Assembly: GCF_050947875.1 (NCBI RefSeq)
Contig: NC_134572.1
Coordinates: 120,337,105-120,401,104 of the forward strand
Reading direction: 5' to 3'
Source of the DNA: Dermacentor variabilis
Lineage: Eukaryota; Arthropoda; Arachnida; Ixodida; Ixodidae
Length of the DNA stretch: 64,000 nucleotides
Shown: one piece after another, positions 12,181 to 24,779 of the stretch
Layout: every line of letters starts with the position of its first letter
Position numbering within the stretch: the first letter of the stretch is position 1
The notes under the pieces: model-generated
Seen by the model: the letters and a program-made list of their open reading frames with translations, nothing else
What the model was told of the DNA's origin: nothing
The model's database searches: none
Translations under genes and position numbers: made by a program

Positions 12181-13926
12181 AACCCTGGCATCATACAAGA
12201 TGTAGACGTGCTCGGCAAGGTACGCCACAGTGACCATAGGATGGTAAGAACTCGAATTAGCCTAGACTTGAGGAGGGAACGGAAGAAACTGGTACACAAG
12301 AAGCCAATCAATGAGTTAGCGGTAAGAGGGAAACTAGAGGAATTCCGGATCAAGCTACAGAACAGGTATTCGGCTTTAACTCAGGAAGAGGACATTAGTG
12401 TTGAAGCAATGAACGACTATCTCATGGGCACCATTAAGGAGTGCGCTATAGAAGTCGGTGGTAACTCCGTTAGACAGGAAACCAGTAAGCTATCGCAGGA
12501 GACGAAAGGTCTGATCAAGAAACGCCAATGTATGAAAGCCTCTAACCCTACAGCTAGAATAGAACTGGCAGAACTTTCTAAGTTAATCAACAAGCGTAAG
12601 ACAGCGGACATCAGGAACTATAATATGGATAGAATTGAACAGGCTCTCAGGAACGGAGGAAGCCTAAAAACAGTGAAGAAGAAACTAGGAATAGGCAAGA
12701 ATCAGACGTGTGCGTTAAGAGACAAAGCCGGAAATATCGTTACTAATATGGATGAGATAGTTCAAGTGGCTGAGGAGTTCTATAGAGATTTATACAGTAC
12801 CAGTGGCACCCACGACGATAGTGGAAGAGAAAATAGCCTAGAGGAATTCGAAATCCCACAGGTTACGCCAGAAGAAGTAAAGAAAGCCTTAGGAGCTATG
12901 CAAAGGGGGATGGCAGCTGGGGAGGATCAGGTAACAGCAGATTTGTTGAAGGATGGTGGTCAGATTGTTCTAGAGAAACTGGCCACCCTTTATACGCAAT
13001 GCCTCATAACCTCGAGCGTACTGGAATCTTGGAAGAACGCTAACATAATCCTAATCCATAAGAAAGGGGACGCCAAAGACTTGAAAAATTATAGACCGAT
13101 CAGCTTACTGTCCATTGCCTACAAAGTATTTACTAAGGTAATCGCAAATAGAATCAGGAACACCTTAGACTTCTGTCAACCAAAGGACCAGGCAGGATTC
13201 CGTAAAGGCTACTCAACAATAGACCATATTCACACTATCAATCAAGTGATAGAGAAATGTGCAGAATATAACCAACCCTTATATATAGCTTTCATTGATT
13301 ACGAGAAAGTGTTTGATTCAGTCGAAACCTCAGCAGTCATGGAGGCATTACGGAATCAGGGTGTAGATGAGCCATATGCAAAGATACTGGAAGATATCTA
13401 TAGCTGCTCCACAGCCACCGTAGTCCTCCACAAAGAAAGCAACAAAATACCTATAAAGAAAGGCGTCAGACAGGGAGATACGATATCGCCAATGCTATTC
13501 ACAGCATGTTTACAAGAGGTATTCAGAGGCCTGGTGTGGGAAGAATTGGGGATAAAAGTTGATGGAGAATACCTTAGCAACTTGCGATTCGCTGATGATA
13601 TTGCCTTGCTTAGTAACTCAGGAGACCAATTGCAATGTATGCTCCCTGACCTGGAGAGGCAAAGCAGAAGGGTGGGTCTGAAAATTAATCTGCAGAAAAC
13701 TAAAGTATTGTTTAACAGGCTCGGAAGAGAACAGCAGTTTACAATAGGTAGCGAAGCACTGGAAGGAGTAAGGGAATACATCTACTTAGGGCAGGTAGGG
13801 ACCACGGATCCGGATCATGAGACTGAAATAACCAGAAGAATAAGAATGGGCTGGGGTGCGTTTTGGCAGGCACTCTCAAATCATGAACAACAGGTTGCCA
13901 CTATCCCTCAAAAGGAAAGTGTATAA
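12178..13926 (+). pseudogene. RTE reverse transcriptase region
   Basis: This is the longest open frame in the window, about 580 codons. In order it shows the end of the endonuclease (SDHRMVR), a basic linker and the RT palm. The latter contains LKNYRPISLLSIAYK, QAGFRKGYSTIDHIH, motif A FIDYEKVFDSV (catalytic Asp codon 13297-13299), KKGVRQGDTISPMLF, and motif C LRFADDIALLS (13588-13599), followed by LKINLQKTK. All three catalytic aspartates are present; the usual Ala of KAFD in motif A is Val. The apparent start codon is GTG only because the frame was shifted at about 12170; it is not a real start. It ends early because of an extra T in a TTTT run at 13861-13864. Confidence 0.9.
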
Positions 13927-14344
13927 CAGCTGTGTGTTACCAGTACTCACATATGGTGCAGAAACCTGGAGGCTTACGAAAAGGGTTCTGCTGAAATTGA
14001 GGACGACGCAACGAGCTATGGAAAGAAGAATGATAGGTGTAACGTTAAGGGATAAGAAAAGAGCAGATTGGGTGAGGGAACAAACGCGGGTAAACGACAT
14101 CTTAGTTGAAATCAAGAAAAAGAAATGGGCATGGGCCGGACATGTAATGAGGAGGGAAGATAACCGATGGTCACTAAGGTTTACGGACTGGATTCCAAGG
14201 GAAGGGATGCGTAGCAGGGGGCGGCAGAAAGTTAGGTGGGCGGATGACATTAAGACGTTTGCAGGGACAACATGGCCACAATTAGTACCTGACCGGGGTA
14301 GTTGGAGAAGTATGGGAGAGGCCTTTGCCCTGCAGTGGGCGTAA
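13856..14344 (+). pseudogene. RTE C-terminal region, in a shifted frame
   Basis: After the one-base shift at 13861-13864 the polyprotein continues here: GRHSQIMNNRLPLSLKRKVY, then VLPVLTYGAETW, then a basic domain with RRMIGVTLRDKKR, WAGHVMRR, and RGRQKVRWADDIK. It ends FALQWA-stop just before the gatgatgat tail. These blocks are typical of the C-terminus of RTE and related LINE proteins. No zinc knuckle or RNase H is present, as expected for the clade. Confidence 0.85.
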
Positions 14345-14404
14345 CTAGGCTGATGATGATGATTATGATGAGAGGAGGCCCCGAGCTAAAATGTTAGCTC
14401 TTGC

Positions 14405-14800
14405 CAAACTCTGATGCTACCCGTTCAAATACATGCAAAAAGCAGAAACACTTTTTCAGATATAACCACTGTGCCGATTTCCACAAAATTTGTCGAAATT
14501 TAGAGATAAAGTAAAATTCCAATGGCTCTTGTGAGCGTAATTTTGATTGAGAGCCCGATTATTTTAAAAGGAAGTTTCAGAAATTGGTAATAAGAAAAAA
14601 TTGTACCTCTGCACTAAGAACAGATATCGCAGTACTGTAGAGTGCCTCTGCTAGAGCATCCAAAGCGGACAAATTTGATGTATCAAGTTATCTTACGTGA
14701 ATCTGTTACATTCTTTACAAAAGTTTTACAAAAAGCTTGTAAACCATAGTAACCATACAATCAGTCCAACTAATTCACTTTAGACTTTAAGGTGTCCCTT
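14405..14800 (+). repeat. Unnamed dispersed repeat, copy B (right of the RTE element)
   Basis: It begins ctacccgttcaaatacatg, close to the ctactcgaatacatg of copy A. It continues with gccgatttccacaaaatttg and ends with a segment (about 14604-14710) matching copy C near 29107-29220: ctctgca-caa-aaca-gtatc-cagt, then gagcatc/gaatct, then ttacgtga. Copies A and B share their left ends, so they are two copies rather than one copy split by the RTE insertion. Confidence 0.6.
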
Positions 14801-14827
14801 GTTCTTGGCAGGCACCATGCCTACCAC

Positions 14828-14855
14828 TCCTGGTAGGCATTTATGCCTACCAGGA
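14828..14855. repeat. Perfect 13-bp hairpin
   Basis: tcctggtaggcat is followed by tt and its exact complement atgcctaccagga. A nearby third word, catgcctaccactcc (14817-14830), is a partial repeat of the right arm. It could be a remnant of a small inverted-repeat element; nothing suggests a transcriptional terminator. Confidence 0.6.
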
Positions 14856-17800
14856 TGCTGGAATATTTTTTAACATGGGCGAGAGGATACGAAAAAGAAA
14901 ACAGAACGCAGAAAATTAATTGCCTCAGTGAATTTTACTTTTGAATGATATTTTCGTGCGTTAAATCACGGAATCCTCGGGTTCGGAGCATTTATATGTT
15001 TTTCTAGCACTGGCTCGGTTCCATGAAAATTTACAAGAACGAACAAGCAGGTAATATTCCAATCTGTTGGTAAAAGAACCTACATTGCGTGCGTTGTACA
15101 TGCACTGCACAGAAACAAAACTAGACAGAGACAGAATTTGCATATATTCCGAAAGAGGGATGCCTAACTGGTCAACTGAGAAAGTGAAACCTTTGTAATG
15201 AAACCGTACAAATCAATAAAAGTGGCATGTTCCCTGTGAAAATACGAGTACACATGAGACTTAGCCTTGAGGATCCCCAATTTCTCTTTTATGAAAGCAA
15301 CTTCTAATGGCCGTGTGTTACGACATTCCTGAAAATTGAAAATATAGAAAATGAATGAGAAAATAAATCGGGGAGTGGAAAGTCATTTTTGAACGACGGA
15401 CGGCCGCTCTTGTTATCACAGGAAACGACTCGCGCCAATGTCCCCGGCCTTTTCGTGAAGCTGTGATGGTTTATTCTTTAGAAGCTGTGTTTATTTTTGT
15501 TCCGTGACATGACTTACGTCATTGGGGCTGATTTAAATATATAAAGGTCTTGAGCCAGGCGGTGGTAGCCAGGCGAAATGCAGTATGCCCGAGAAAGGTG
15601 GAGTGATAAGGTCACGTTCTTTTGGAAGCGATAATAACGCTGCAATTTCACACACAACAGAACTCCTACACGGTGATTTTCCAAAAAGCTTACCAAAAGG
15701 CTTATTGTCCTAATAATATTATACTTATAACTTCTTATTGGGTACAGTCTCAGATGACAATAATATATACAATAAAGGGCTCTGTAATTTCGAACGTGAC
15801 TTAACGTAGGGACCTCGACGTACTTCATGTTATAATCCCAGTAAGCCTACTCATGCATAACAGTATTACTAATCACGTCTACCATCTATAGCCTCGGCTA
15901 TATCCTAAGAAGCAACTGCCTACCCTTTCTCATCGCTAAGAAGCTGGTAGGCCTAAGACGGGCCAAAATTTGAATAGGAATGTGGAGTACCGAATTAATA
16001 TGGAATCTTCAGCGACATAAAGCCTATGCAGTACACGTTAGTATGTCAAGTTTCGGACGGTAGGATGCCTGGCTATTCATTCATAAGCAGTGTTACTAGG
16101 CAAAAAGCATGCTAAGCTTCTATCGCTAGATTTGGGTCGTGAAGTCGCCTGACCTTGCATAAGTTCTACTATTCTACCCTCCAATATTCCATCATTAAGA
16201 GTTCGGCGCTTGTGATCACGTATAAACCAGAAAGCAACCTCGCATTCAGAACCTATAGTCAGCGTCAAAAGCTTACGGAGCGCGCAATCTGAAAAAAAAA
16301 AAGAAAATGTAGATTTCTGCAGGCTATAGGCGCGCAGCGTGGTATCCAGATTTACAAAATGTACCGGTCTAGAGTAAACAACGGTTCTGCATAATTTTAC
16401 TGACTGCGGGTCTAGCTGCGTTCGAAATGAATTGATTCGTAGAACCACGCCGTGTAAGCTTTTGATGGCGACTGTGCCATTGAGGACCTGCATTTCCTTT
16501 ATTCTGCACACATTTTGTTTAATGAATGCCCCTGCAGCCAGCGTCATGCAGTGCTTCAGCCTGGCTAATTTTCAGCGCAGTCTTCGCAAACAGCATCTAT
16601 TGTAAACCAACTCAACTGGATGCATTAAATAATTATTCGCACAAATTAGGTGTAATAAATAAGTAAACAGTGAGAGGATAATAAAATTGCCTATGAAATC
16701 TTAAATGTCAGGACTACTTCAATACTTCGCCATGTCGTCTCGAGTACTTCCCTAAGTTTTGCGGGAAACTGAATGGGCGAAATTCTAGGGCGAAATCGGC
16801 ATGTATTGGCAGGAGAGGGAATGTGTGGCTTAACGGGACCATTTGAAAGGTTCAACTGCCACAGTGCTACTCACCCACAACGAACGACACCTTTAAATTT
16901 TATGTACATGGAAGAAAGGAAAAAGGTGCGCAGTGTGCGCTGGCGTTATCATTACAAGACCACCGTGCCGATATGCGTCGTAAACGATTATAGTAAGAGA
17001 AACATATCTAGCAAAACCTCAATGCCCTTTCTCATGTTTCTTCAATTGTCCAAATACGTTAAATCAAAGGTAGAAGGATATTCTCACAGAATACCGGAAG
17101 AAATGCACCACTAGTTAGTTACGGCGCTGTGACCTGACTAAGTTAGAACTGAACAGTTCTGAACTGAAAAGAGAATGAGTTAAGAACTGAACAGCAGGAT
17201 GCTATAGCATCTGTGGTCATTGTAGCCGAGGAGAAGGTCTTCTTGCAGAACTTTGCAGACATGGCTCAAAAAGGGTCTGCGGTTGGAATCGTCCTTTTTT
17301 TACTGAGCCTTCTCGCATAACATTTCCAGTACTCCTCTGCGGGCGTTGTGGTAAAACGATGTAAAGACCTTTATTATTTCTGAAATTTTGTGAAACTATA
17401 TGGGAATGACTGAAATGATAAGACGCGCGCGCTGCATACTCAGTATATAATTTTTAGGGTTAGAGATACCGGTTTGTTCTAGGCAAACATGTGAAATAAT
17501 TCGGACAGCCTTCATTTGCACCCAAGATAAGGTACGCAAAAATTATGCTTTGATATAATGCGAATGTACTCCGTCAAATAGCTTCAACTATATGACCTCG
17601 TACGAATACTACGTCGGCGGCCCCTGGCAATTTCGCTACTCACCCTAAAAAAATTTACGCCCCTTGAATCGTATTTTGTCCCTAAACAATAATCGTCCTC
17701 TGTGTTACCCCCCTTTCCTTTCTTTAACTCTTCAATCCCGGTACTTCCTAGTAACGAACGGCATGCATATTATCAGCTTGACACAGCATTCTCGACAGGA

Positions 17801-19505
17801 AAGTAGCATGCGCCGAGTTATTAAGACAGGAAACGCAAGCAAGGCAGATGAAAATTATTGTTTGGGGACAAGATAAGCCCCAAAGGGTGTAAACTTTTTT
17901 TAGAGTGGTTTTCTGTCTTTTACTGGCGCGCACTAGACGCTAATTCTTTTTTTTTCTTGTACGTTTCAAGCAGCACAAGAGTTGCACAAACAGGCCTTTC
18001 CCATGGCCAAGCTGCAGAAGCAAAAAATATTCTTAGTAATAACTGCATTAATCTTCGCCTTCAGAAAGAAATAGACCTTAAAAACACGTTATCGGGATTA
18101 ATTGTGAAGAATACGTTATACCTGCAATGCAAAAAAAAAAGTTGAGAAGCACGTTCGCATGTTCACGAAACCAGCCAGCTATATTTTTGTACGAAAATGT
18201 TGGTACAGATACAAAGAAACAAAACAAGAACCCTAACTGAATGACTTGCATTTCGCAATATGCCATCTCGCGGAAGATTGCCAGACTAAGGAGGGACAGA
18301 GTAATAAAAAGAAGCAGGCTTCCAACCTGCTAACTCGCGCTCGCGGTGTCAGTGATTTCAATATGACGTTGTTAAGAGCGCTCGGCTATAACTTCGACTG
18401 GCTACTGGAGGTAAAACCAGGTTTATATATCTCCCCAAATAAATTGCGCGAGCTTGTTACGAAAACTGCGATTTCGGAATGACTTTTTTGCCAGTTCAAG
18501 AACTGCTGCTGCTGCTGCTGCTGCTGCAACCAGGTAAAAGCTGAGTAAGTGAAGCTGATAACGCCCCGGGAATGTACCAACTAATGCAATCGTTTCTTCG
18601 CAAAACCATTTTTCATACCCAAAGAAGCCTCCAAAAATTGAACCTTTCTATAAACTGCCATACTTCAAACTTCGCCCGCAATTTGGAACGGATTTTCAGC
18701 CGTAAGTAACGGTACCGCTTGCATGAGGTTTCGGGTTAGGCACGTAGTGCATACTTCCGCGGGAACATTTTGAACGATGGTTTCTGTGATTAGTTACTCG
18801 CGAAAAAGGACGCCCTCCCATAGAAAACGCACATGTTTGCAGGGGAAGACGCTAGAGGCGCTGTCCGGCGATGTCCCTAATTCCTGGTCATGATCGAAAA
18901 TACGCAAAACTGAGATCCATTTGACGAATTTTGACCCTTTACAAAAATGGAAAATGCATTTCTAGAGCTCTCAACGTTAGAACGGTTGCGAGAGTTCAGA
19001 GTTCAAGTTACAAAAACATTTACGGATCAACTCTACAAACGCACGCCGGCACGCAAAGAAGCAAACAAGTTTAGTCGGATATTACCGCTCGCCAATTTAT
19101 TTGTACCTCGAACCGAAACTGAGACGACGAATATGCAACTGGACATAGGTACTCACACTTTATTAATTAAAAGACTATACCTTGCTAGGACATACCAATC
19201 ATGCACCGGAATTTAGGGTATGTGTGATATCGGCATGTTTCATGAATAGTTACGCTTGTCTGTATTATCTCTTTTTTTTCTATCGGAAATAACACTTAGT
19301 GTGTATTTATACCTTCATACATTGTATTTTACCCTTATGCTTTTTGTAGTACTTACCTCCTCTTATCTTATTACTAACTTCTCTTTTTATTGTAATACTG
19401 TACAAGTGGAGCCCCTGACTATTGAACACCCTTTCCTCAGCGCATTTAGGGCTATTCAGAATAAATAATAGCTCTCGCAATATCTTGCGTGAAATTTCGT
19501 AAAAA
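14856..19505. other. Unassigned region with a CTG microsatellite
   Basis: No gene is supported. The largest frame (16077-16547, minus, 156 codons) has no recognisable domain. A pure CTG run (about eight units, 18503-18527) is the only clear simple repeat. I saw no tRNA-like boxes, RT motifs or long inverted repeats. Confidence 0.45.
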
Positions 19506-19749
19506 AAAGTAAATTTTATGGTTTTACGTGCCCAAGCTACGACAAGATTACGAAGCACACTGCGTTGGAGGAAGGGGCTCCGATTTTTTTCGATCTACTG
19601 GAGTTCTTCACCCTGCATACAAATTTAAGTGCACGAGTTTTTCTGCCTCTGTTCCCATCGGAATGTCGCTGCAGTGATCTGAATCTAACACGCAACCTAT
19701 AGCTATGGAGCGCAATGCCATGGCTGCTAAGCTGCCGTGGCGGGTTGAA
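19506..19749 (-). repeat. tRNA-derived SINE (Ruka-like)
   Basis: Read on the minus strand, a degenerate tRNA-like head (gccatggcattgcgctcc) is followed by the SINE body in the expected order: a ttccgatggg box, gtgcacttaaatttg, gaagaactccag, a cggagccccttcc box, a gcttcgtaatc box and gggcacgtaaaacc near the 3' end. This order matches the abundant tRNA-headed tick SINE I know as Ruka or a relative. The second copy at 55.5 kb shares the gcacgtaaaacc and cataatc-type boxes. SINEs have no protein and depend on LINE machinery. The B box is heavily mutated, so this copy is probably old and unable to drive polymerase III transcription. Confidence 0.7.
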
Positions 19750-22700
19750 CGCCTAAACCTGGAGGGTCTCATCGTATTATGTATGTCAAGCGTAGGCAGA
19801 AGTTCATCGTTCCCCCTAAGTACTAACCGAGTATTTTTTATTTCTTGAATCCTTGGCAGAGCCCCACCTGCCATCGTGTATAGATATTCAGCGTGATTTG
19901 ATGAAAATTGAGTTGAATGCAAAGGCACTTGTGACTATTATTACTGTGTCATCTACATTGTAGCTGAAGCTTCTGGTTATATAGTGTATCGAAAAATGTC
20001 TGCGAAAGGGATACATTGTCATAAATGCAGCAGTTGAGGCAACGAAGGAGAGGGTAGATTAAATTTCTTCCTAGTCTTGACGCTTCCTTCAGCTTCACCA
20101 CTTCTGCAAAACATGTTGCCTTTTTTGAAGCTTACATATATCGTTGGGCATTTCTTGCCTTTATATATGAATACCGGAGTTGTGTCATGGTGTAACAGCT
20201 ATTGATCGATACTTAAAGGCGGGTGGAGGGGGTATTCTGGAAGTGTCCACCTAATGGACGATCCATTTTGGCTGAACAGGACATGTCGGCAGAAATGGAC
20301 ATTCACCACTATAGTGAAGATTTACAGACCACTCTTTCAATCCTCCTCCACCCACCCACCCACCTAAGCTAAGTACCAAAGGATATCTGTGAAATTTTGA
20401 ATTCATTTTTATCACGGAAAGAGAGCCGCTTGTTCTCTGCGAAAGATAATCCCCTCCTGAGTGCGCAGAAAACAGATCGCAGAGACCAACCAAACAACGC
20501 TGCACGCGGACATTAGTAGGAGTTAACCACCAATTTGCCGCGTTAGAAAATAAAACTTTTAGGGGAGCTCGGTGTATTAAGGGTGAGAACAAAAAGTTTG
20601 AACAAAAAGGTTGAAATTGCTCTGAACAGACATGAAATATTCGGGAACAAGCACTCTGCAGAGCACGCCTACAACCTAAAGACGGCAACCCAAACCACTC
20701 TAGGAACCCACTGAGGGGACTGCCCGTGCCAACCGTAAGTCAACAACGTTCAGGTGCTGCTTCGCCAGCGAGAAAAGATATAGCGAGAGAAATTGCGGAA
20801 GATTTTGTATATGAGAAAAAAAAATATTCCAAGTGTGTGAGCCAGCCATAGATAAGTGTATTAGACTGTTAATTAGCTTTTTAGGACCTAAGACGAAAAC
20901 GCTAACACGGGATCGTTGTATATTTTCGATTCGCGGCTATCGTATCGCGCCAAACTAATCGTGCTTGATCTTTCCCCTCTTTTCTCGCTTTCATGTTACA
21001 GTGACTCGAGCAATTGGGGGGTGACATATGTAAATCTTTAGCGAATATATGGAGTCAATTGAAATTCAGTGCTATGTCCTTCCCATTGCCCCTTTCCTGT
21101 GTTCCGAGCCAGTTATAGCAGTACCGTCAAAATATGAACCAGGAAGAGGTCGACCGGTTTACTGTTCTTCTGAATAAGGATACTGCAAGATGATGCATGC
21201 GATTTATTATAAGATTACCTTCTCCTAATGCTCGCGCTTAAAAGGAAAGACTAGAAACAAAAGCTAGCAGAAAGCAGACAAACAATAACGTGCGTACTTC
21301 AAAGAGCGGCGAAAAACTTGAAAAGCTTTTTAAATCTAAATTTAAATCAGTTTCCCTTCATTGATCACTTGGCATTGAGCACAAAATACATTGTGGTGCT
21401 TGGCTGTGCAAGGAAAGCTTTCAGTATCATCTGTTCTCCCCAGAAGCCTGCAAGAGGTCCAGCCTTGGAACGATCGAATGCGTCAGCTTCGCAGTGCCTA
21501 AACATCAATCACGCCTCAACACCAGCAAGAAAATTCACTAATGTACTTAGCGAGGTCGCTGATACTCTCCCTTAGCGGTGTATATATACAGTTTGTCGTA
21601 TAATTTCTTTCACTTTGTTTTCTAATGGGTTTTCTAAGTATCGGGTGTTCTGCACTAGTGCGTTAATCGCTGGCTTCCGCCTTTGTGCATGCTGTTATTC
21701 TGGGCATCAATGCGCAACGCTAATATTCTGTTTTGACAGCATCTATTCACTTTATGAATTTGCACTTGTCCCCAATATACTGTTTTGCGAACGTGGAAGC
21801 GTGTAAACCACAAGTTTTGAGCAAACAGGCATTGAGATGTCCGGTGGTGATTTAGATTGCGTTTGAAAACTTCAGGTAATATAGTGACGAAAACTATGTT
21901 AGAATATTCGTCAGGAATGCCTCTAAAGGCATATGGAAGGCAACAGTCACTAATATAGTGCAGCTAGGATACAAACGACGATGGTAGGAATCAATTATTC
22001 ATAGGCATTTCTTTCGTTGCCCAGAATGTTTTGCAGCGAAGCTGTTAGCCTCCCGGTGGTCAGCATTTTTTGCGTCCGCGTCCGTTAGGAAAAATGCGGG
22101 TCGATCACGACGGCGTGGGAGCCACGAGCAGTGCGTAGTACCAACGTGAGGCAGAGGCTTCAAGCACTCAGCAAAGAGAAGCGAACAGCGCATACATTCT
22201 TTGGTATCCCGCATACAATATACAGAACAGCAAGCATACAAACCACATAATTGATGATTAGGTGCTCCTATTAACAATGTGAAACACGTAGCGCTCCCTG
22301 CATTCGTTTCCCTGTAAAGATTACTGTTGCGCAAGCTGCCACAGCGACGGCAGCTTGCGACATGGGAAGTTGCATCCCTAGCCTTTCGCATATAAAAGAA
22401 GCAGCCTAGCAACTGATTTCAATGTTGTTGCAGTACCGCTATGGGTGGCGGCGTGCTGTCAAAATTATCGTTACCGCCATTACTACGAATACTATAAATT
22501 ACCATCAATCTAAAGCAATAAAGCATTGGATACCACCCTCAGCAGTTGTAGTGGTGGGTTTAAACAGCTTCCCTGGACATCCACTTTCGCAGGACCGGGA
22601 TGGCGACTCTATCCTTAAATTAATAACACGGTCAGCATCCTTCGCAGCGTTCTTTGCGCATCGGTACGCGGAGCGTTTCGTCATTGTGCATTCAGAATGA

Positions 22701-24779
22701 GGAATAGCACCCACGCTCAAATGTTTTACAGTTTTCTTGCAGTATTTTTTTATATTTCTTGAAGCATCTTCATAGGTGCTAGCAATCTTCTAATTATGAC
22801 GGATGAAAATAGGAAGGCCTGGCTCATCGACTAAATATTCAGTGTAGTTTACATTGTACGCGTCGAATCGGTGGCGGGGTTGCTCTACAGTCGTAGAAAA
22901 AGAAATTGGTATATTCACTAACTATAGGTTCGTAACTGTTTCTAACAATATCTACTACGCTGGTAATAACATGTAACTAGTAACGCTAGTTTTAGTAACT
23001 GTACTCCATCAAAAATGCAGTAAGCGTTACGAATGGGGCTCACTTACCAGCACCAAAATGTACTAACCATTGCTGACAAAACTGGTGCAAGGTTATCAGG
23101 AGTAGAGTGGAACCCATATTGTTTAAAAGTATCGCTTCGTTTTTCATATTAGGTTGCTGCTGTTGAGAGAGCCTAACAAGGTAAAATAAAAAAAGTGAGA
23201 ACCACAGTGTTTTGATCACATTCATCACCAATCAATATTTGTAAAGGAACTGTTATGCTTACTAGGGAAAGTATTACGGTATGATGACCTCAGGTAACTA
23301 TTCACAGACATAAGCGTATGACAAACCAGAAACGCACAGACAAAGCAATAAGAAAGTTATTTCGTGACCTCGTTTTTACGCGACTGTATACTTGTAAGCA
23401 CTTAAGTATTTAGATAAATAATGAATGTTATGGACCTAAATTTTTATAGAATACTATCTGCACTTCAACGTTAATCTAACGTAATCAAAGAAACCACACA
23501 TTGTCAGTTTCAAATAAAACTACCACAATCTCCGCATAATCGATCATGGGCAATATGAGTAGTAAATCTCACTAACTGAGCTTCCATGCGCCTGCGGATC
23601 TTTTATACTGATTAACGGACACTTAAATGTTGGTAACTGTCTGTCAGAAGCAATTTCTGTGGCTACCAATATTGTGTTACCTTATTTTGTTTAAGAATGT
23701 AGTGTTAACACTTCTCATCTGTAAGGCTGCGGATAACGGATCGCGTGGTAGAGTGGCTCGTGACGAAGCCCGGAAATTGTGTTTTTGTGTCAATTTAGGT
23801 TTCATGGGAATTTAAAAAAAATTGCGCAGAAACATTGATGTTAATTATCAACGCAAGGAAATAGCCGACCGCTTCTATTATTAAAGGTATTCGCTTTACT
23901 AAACGAATGATGCGTCCGAAGGCCTATGGTTCTTGCAGGTAGGGCGTTTGGTACAGTTTCTTGTTTCAGAGCCAGATTCCGCGGAACGTGCAGTCATTAT
24001 CGCCTACGTCATTGGTGATAGCATAGATACGTACGTGGCTATACTTGTAGAGCGTTTTACAGCGAAGCTGGCTATGGTTTTTTAGCTCTCTAGTGCTCTC
24101 TAGCTCTCAATGCAATAATGTAGGTATTTTTGCAAAAAAGTTATACTGAAATTGGCTGCTAGGACGACTCTATCATTAAGCCGAGTGTTATTTCATTCTT
24201 ATAATTAGTTAGTTCACCGTCAGTAGGTTGTAAACGTTTGAGAATTCTTGTCTATTGTCAATACATGGCCGTCTACAGAGGGAGTATGGTTGCAGAAAAC
24301 GACTGCAACTGTTGTTCTATCAAAACTATCCTGAAGCAAATTATATGACAATTAGCAGCTGAATCGACTCAAGCCAAGTTTCATTTACTTTTCGTAATTA
24401 TATAGATCACAGTGAAGTTGTAAATACTGTGGAATTACCGTCTGCTATCCGTACATGTGCTCCTACGGGAGGGAAACGCAGAGCCCCTTATTTGTCTGCT
24501 GGAATAGAACTCTGGTTCTTCCAAGCTTCATTTAGTTAATGAATTAGGAAGTATGCCGAATCGCAAATTACACACAAACGTGTTTAGTTTCGTGCAATCC
24601 TTCAGACAGCGCCCCTGTCGACGCATATCGTCGCTCAATCGGGTCGAGGCTTGGTTTAACGGCCCCCTGCGTCTAAATGGCGTTCCGTCGCAGCTGCGGT
24701 GACAACACCTGCGTAATTAGAGCGGCGTCGTAAAAGCCATTCGGCGGTGGCTCTGTTTATGTATGACGTAGTGCATGAC
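19750..24779. other. Unassigned region
   Basis: No gene is supported. The two larger minus-strand frames (20251-20688 and 21999-22412, about 140 codons each) have no domain and include low-complexity text such as a CCAC run at 20349-20365. Around 22930-23030 there is a GTAACT-rich stretch on both strands, with a weaker similar stretch near 33950-34010, which may be the edge of another dispersed repeat. Confidence 0.4.

Larger units (their letters stand above)
11285..14371 (+). mobile_element. Nearly full-length RTE-clade LINE (copy 1)
   Basis: One plus-strand element carries an AP-type endonuclease (EN), a reverse transcriptase (RT) and a short basic C-terminal region, with no RNase H, the plan of RTE-clade LINEs. 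It ends in a short gatgatgatgattatgatga run (14352-14371), the kind of simple 3' tail expected of RTE elements rather than poly-A. The left edge is uncertain; similarity with the second copy becomes visible from about 11340. RTE proteins nick target DNA and copy their RNA at the nick. Two stops and two frameshifts make this copy non-autonomous as it stands, but the decay is light, which suggests a fairly recent insertion. It separates two direct copies of an unrelated repeat. Confidence 0.9.

Noticed and set aside
16077..16547. 156-codon minus-strand frame
   Set aside because: No domain, signal or family resemblance. It includes a Phe/Ser run translated from an A-rich tract, and a frame this long occurs by chance in 64 kb.
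20251..20688. 145-codon minus-strand frame
   Set aside because: Low-complexity Gly text comes from a CCAC repeat and there is no family similarity; likely a chance frame.
22390..22403. catataaaag as a TATA box promoter
   Set aside because: No gene follows at a suitable distance and such words are frequent in AT-rich DNA.
21999..22412. 137-codon Cys-rich minus-strand frame
   Set aside because: Cysteines are irregularly spaced with no zinc-finger or toxin-like framework and no signal peptide; not called.
22925..23030. GTAACT-rich stretch paired with 33950-34010 as a repeat family
   Set aside because: Shared words are short and the order is not conserved well enough by eye; left as a note only.
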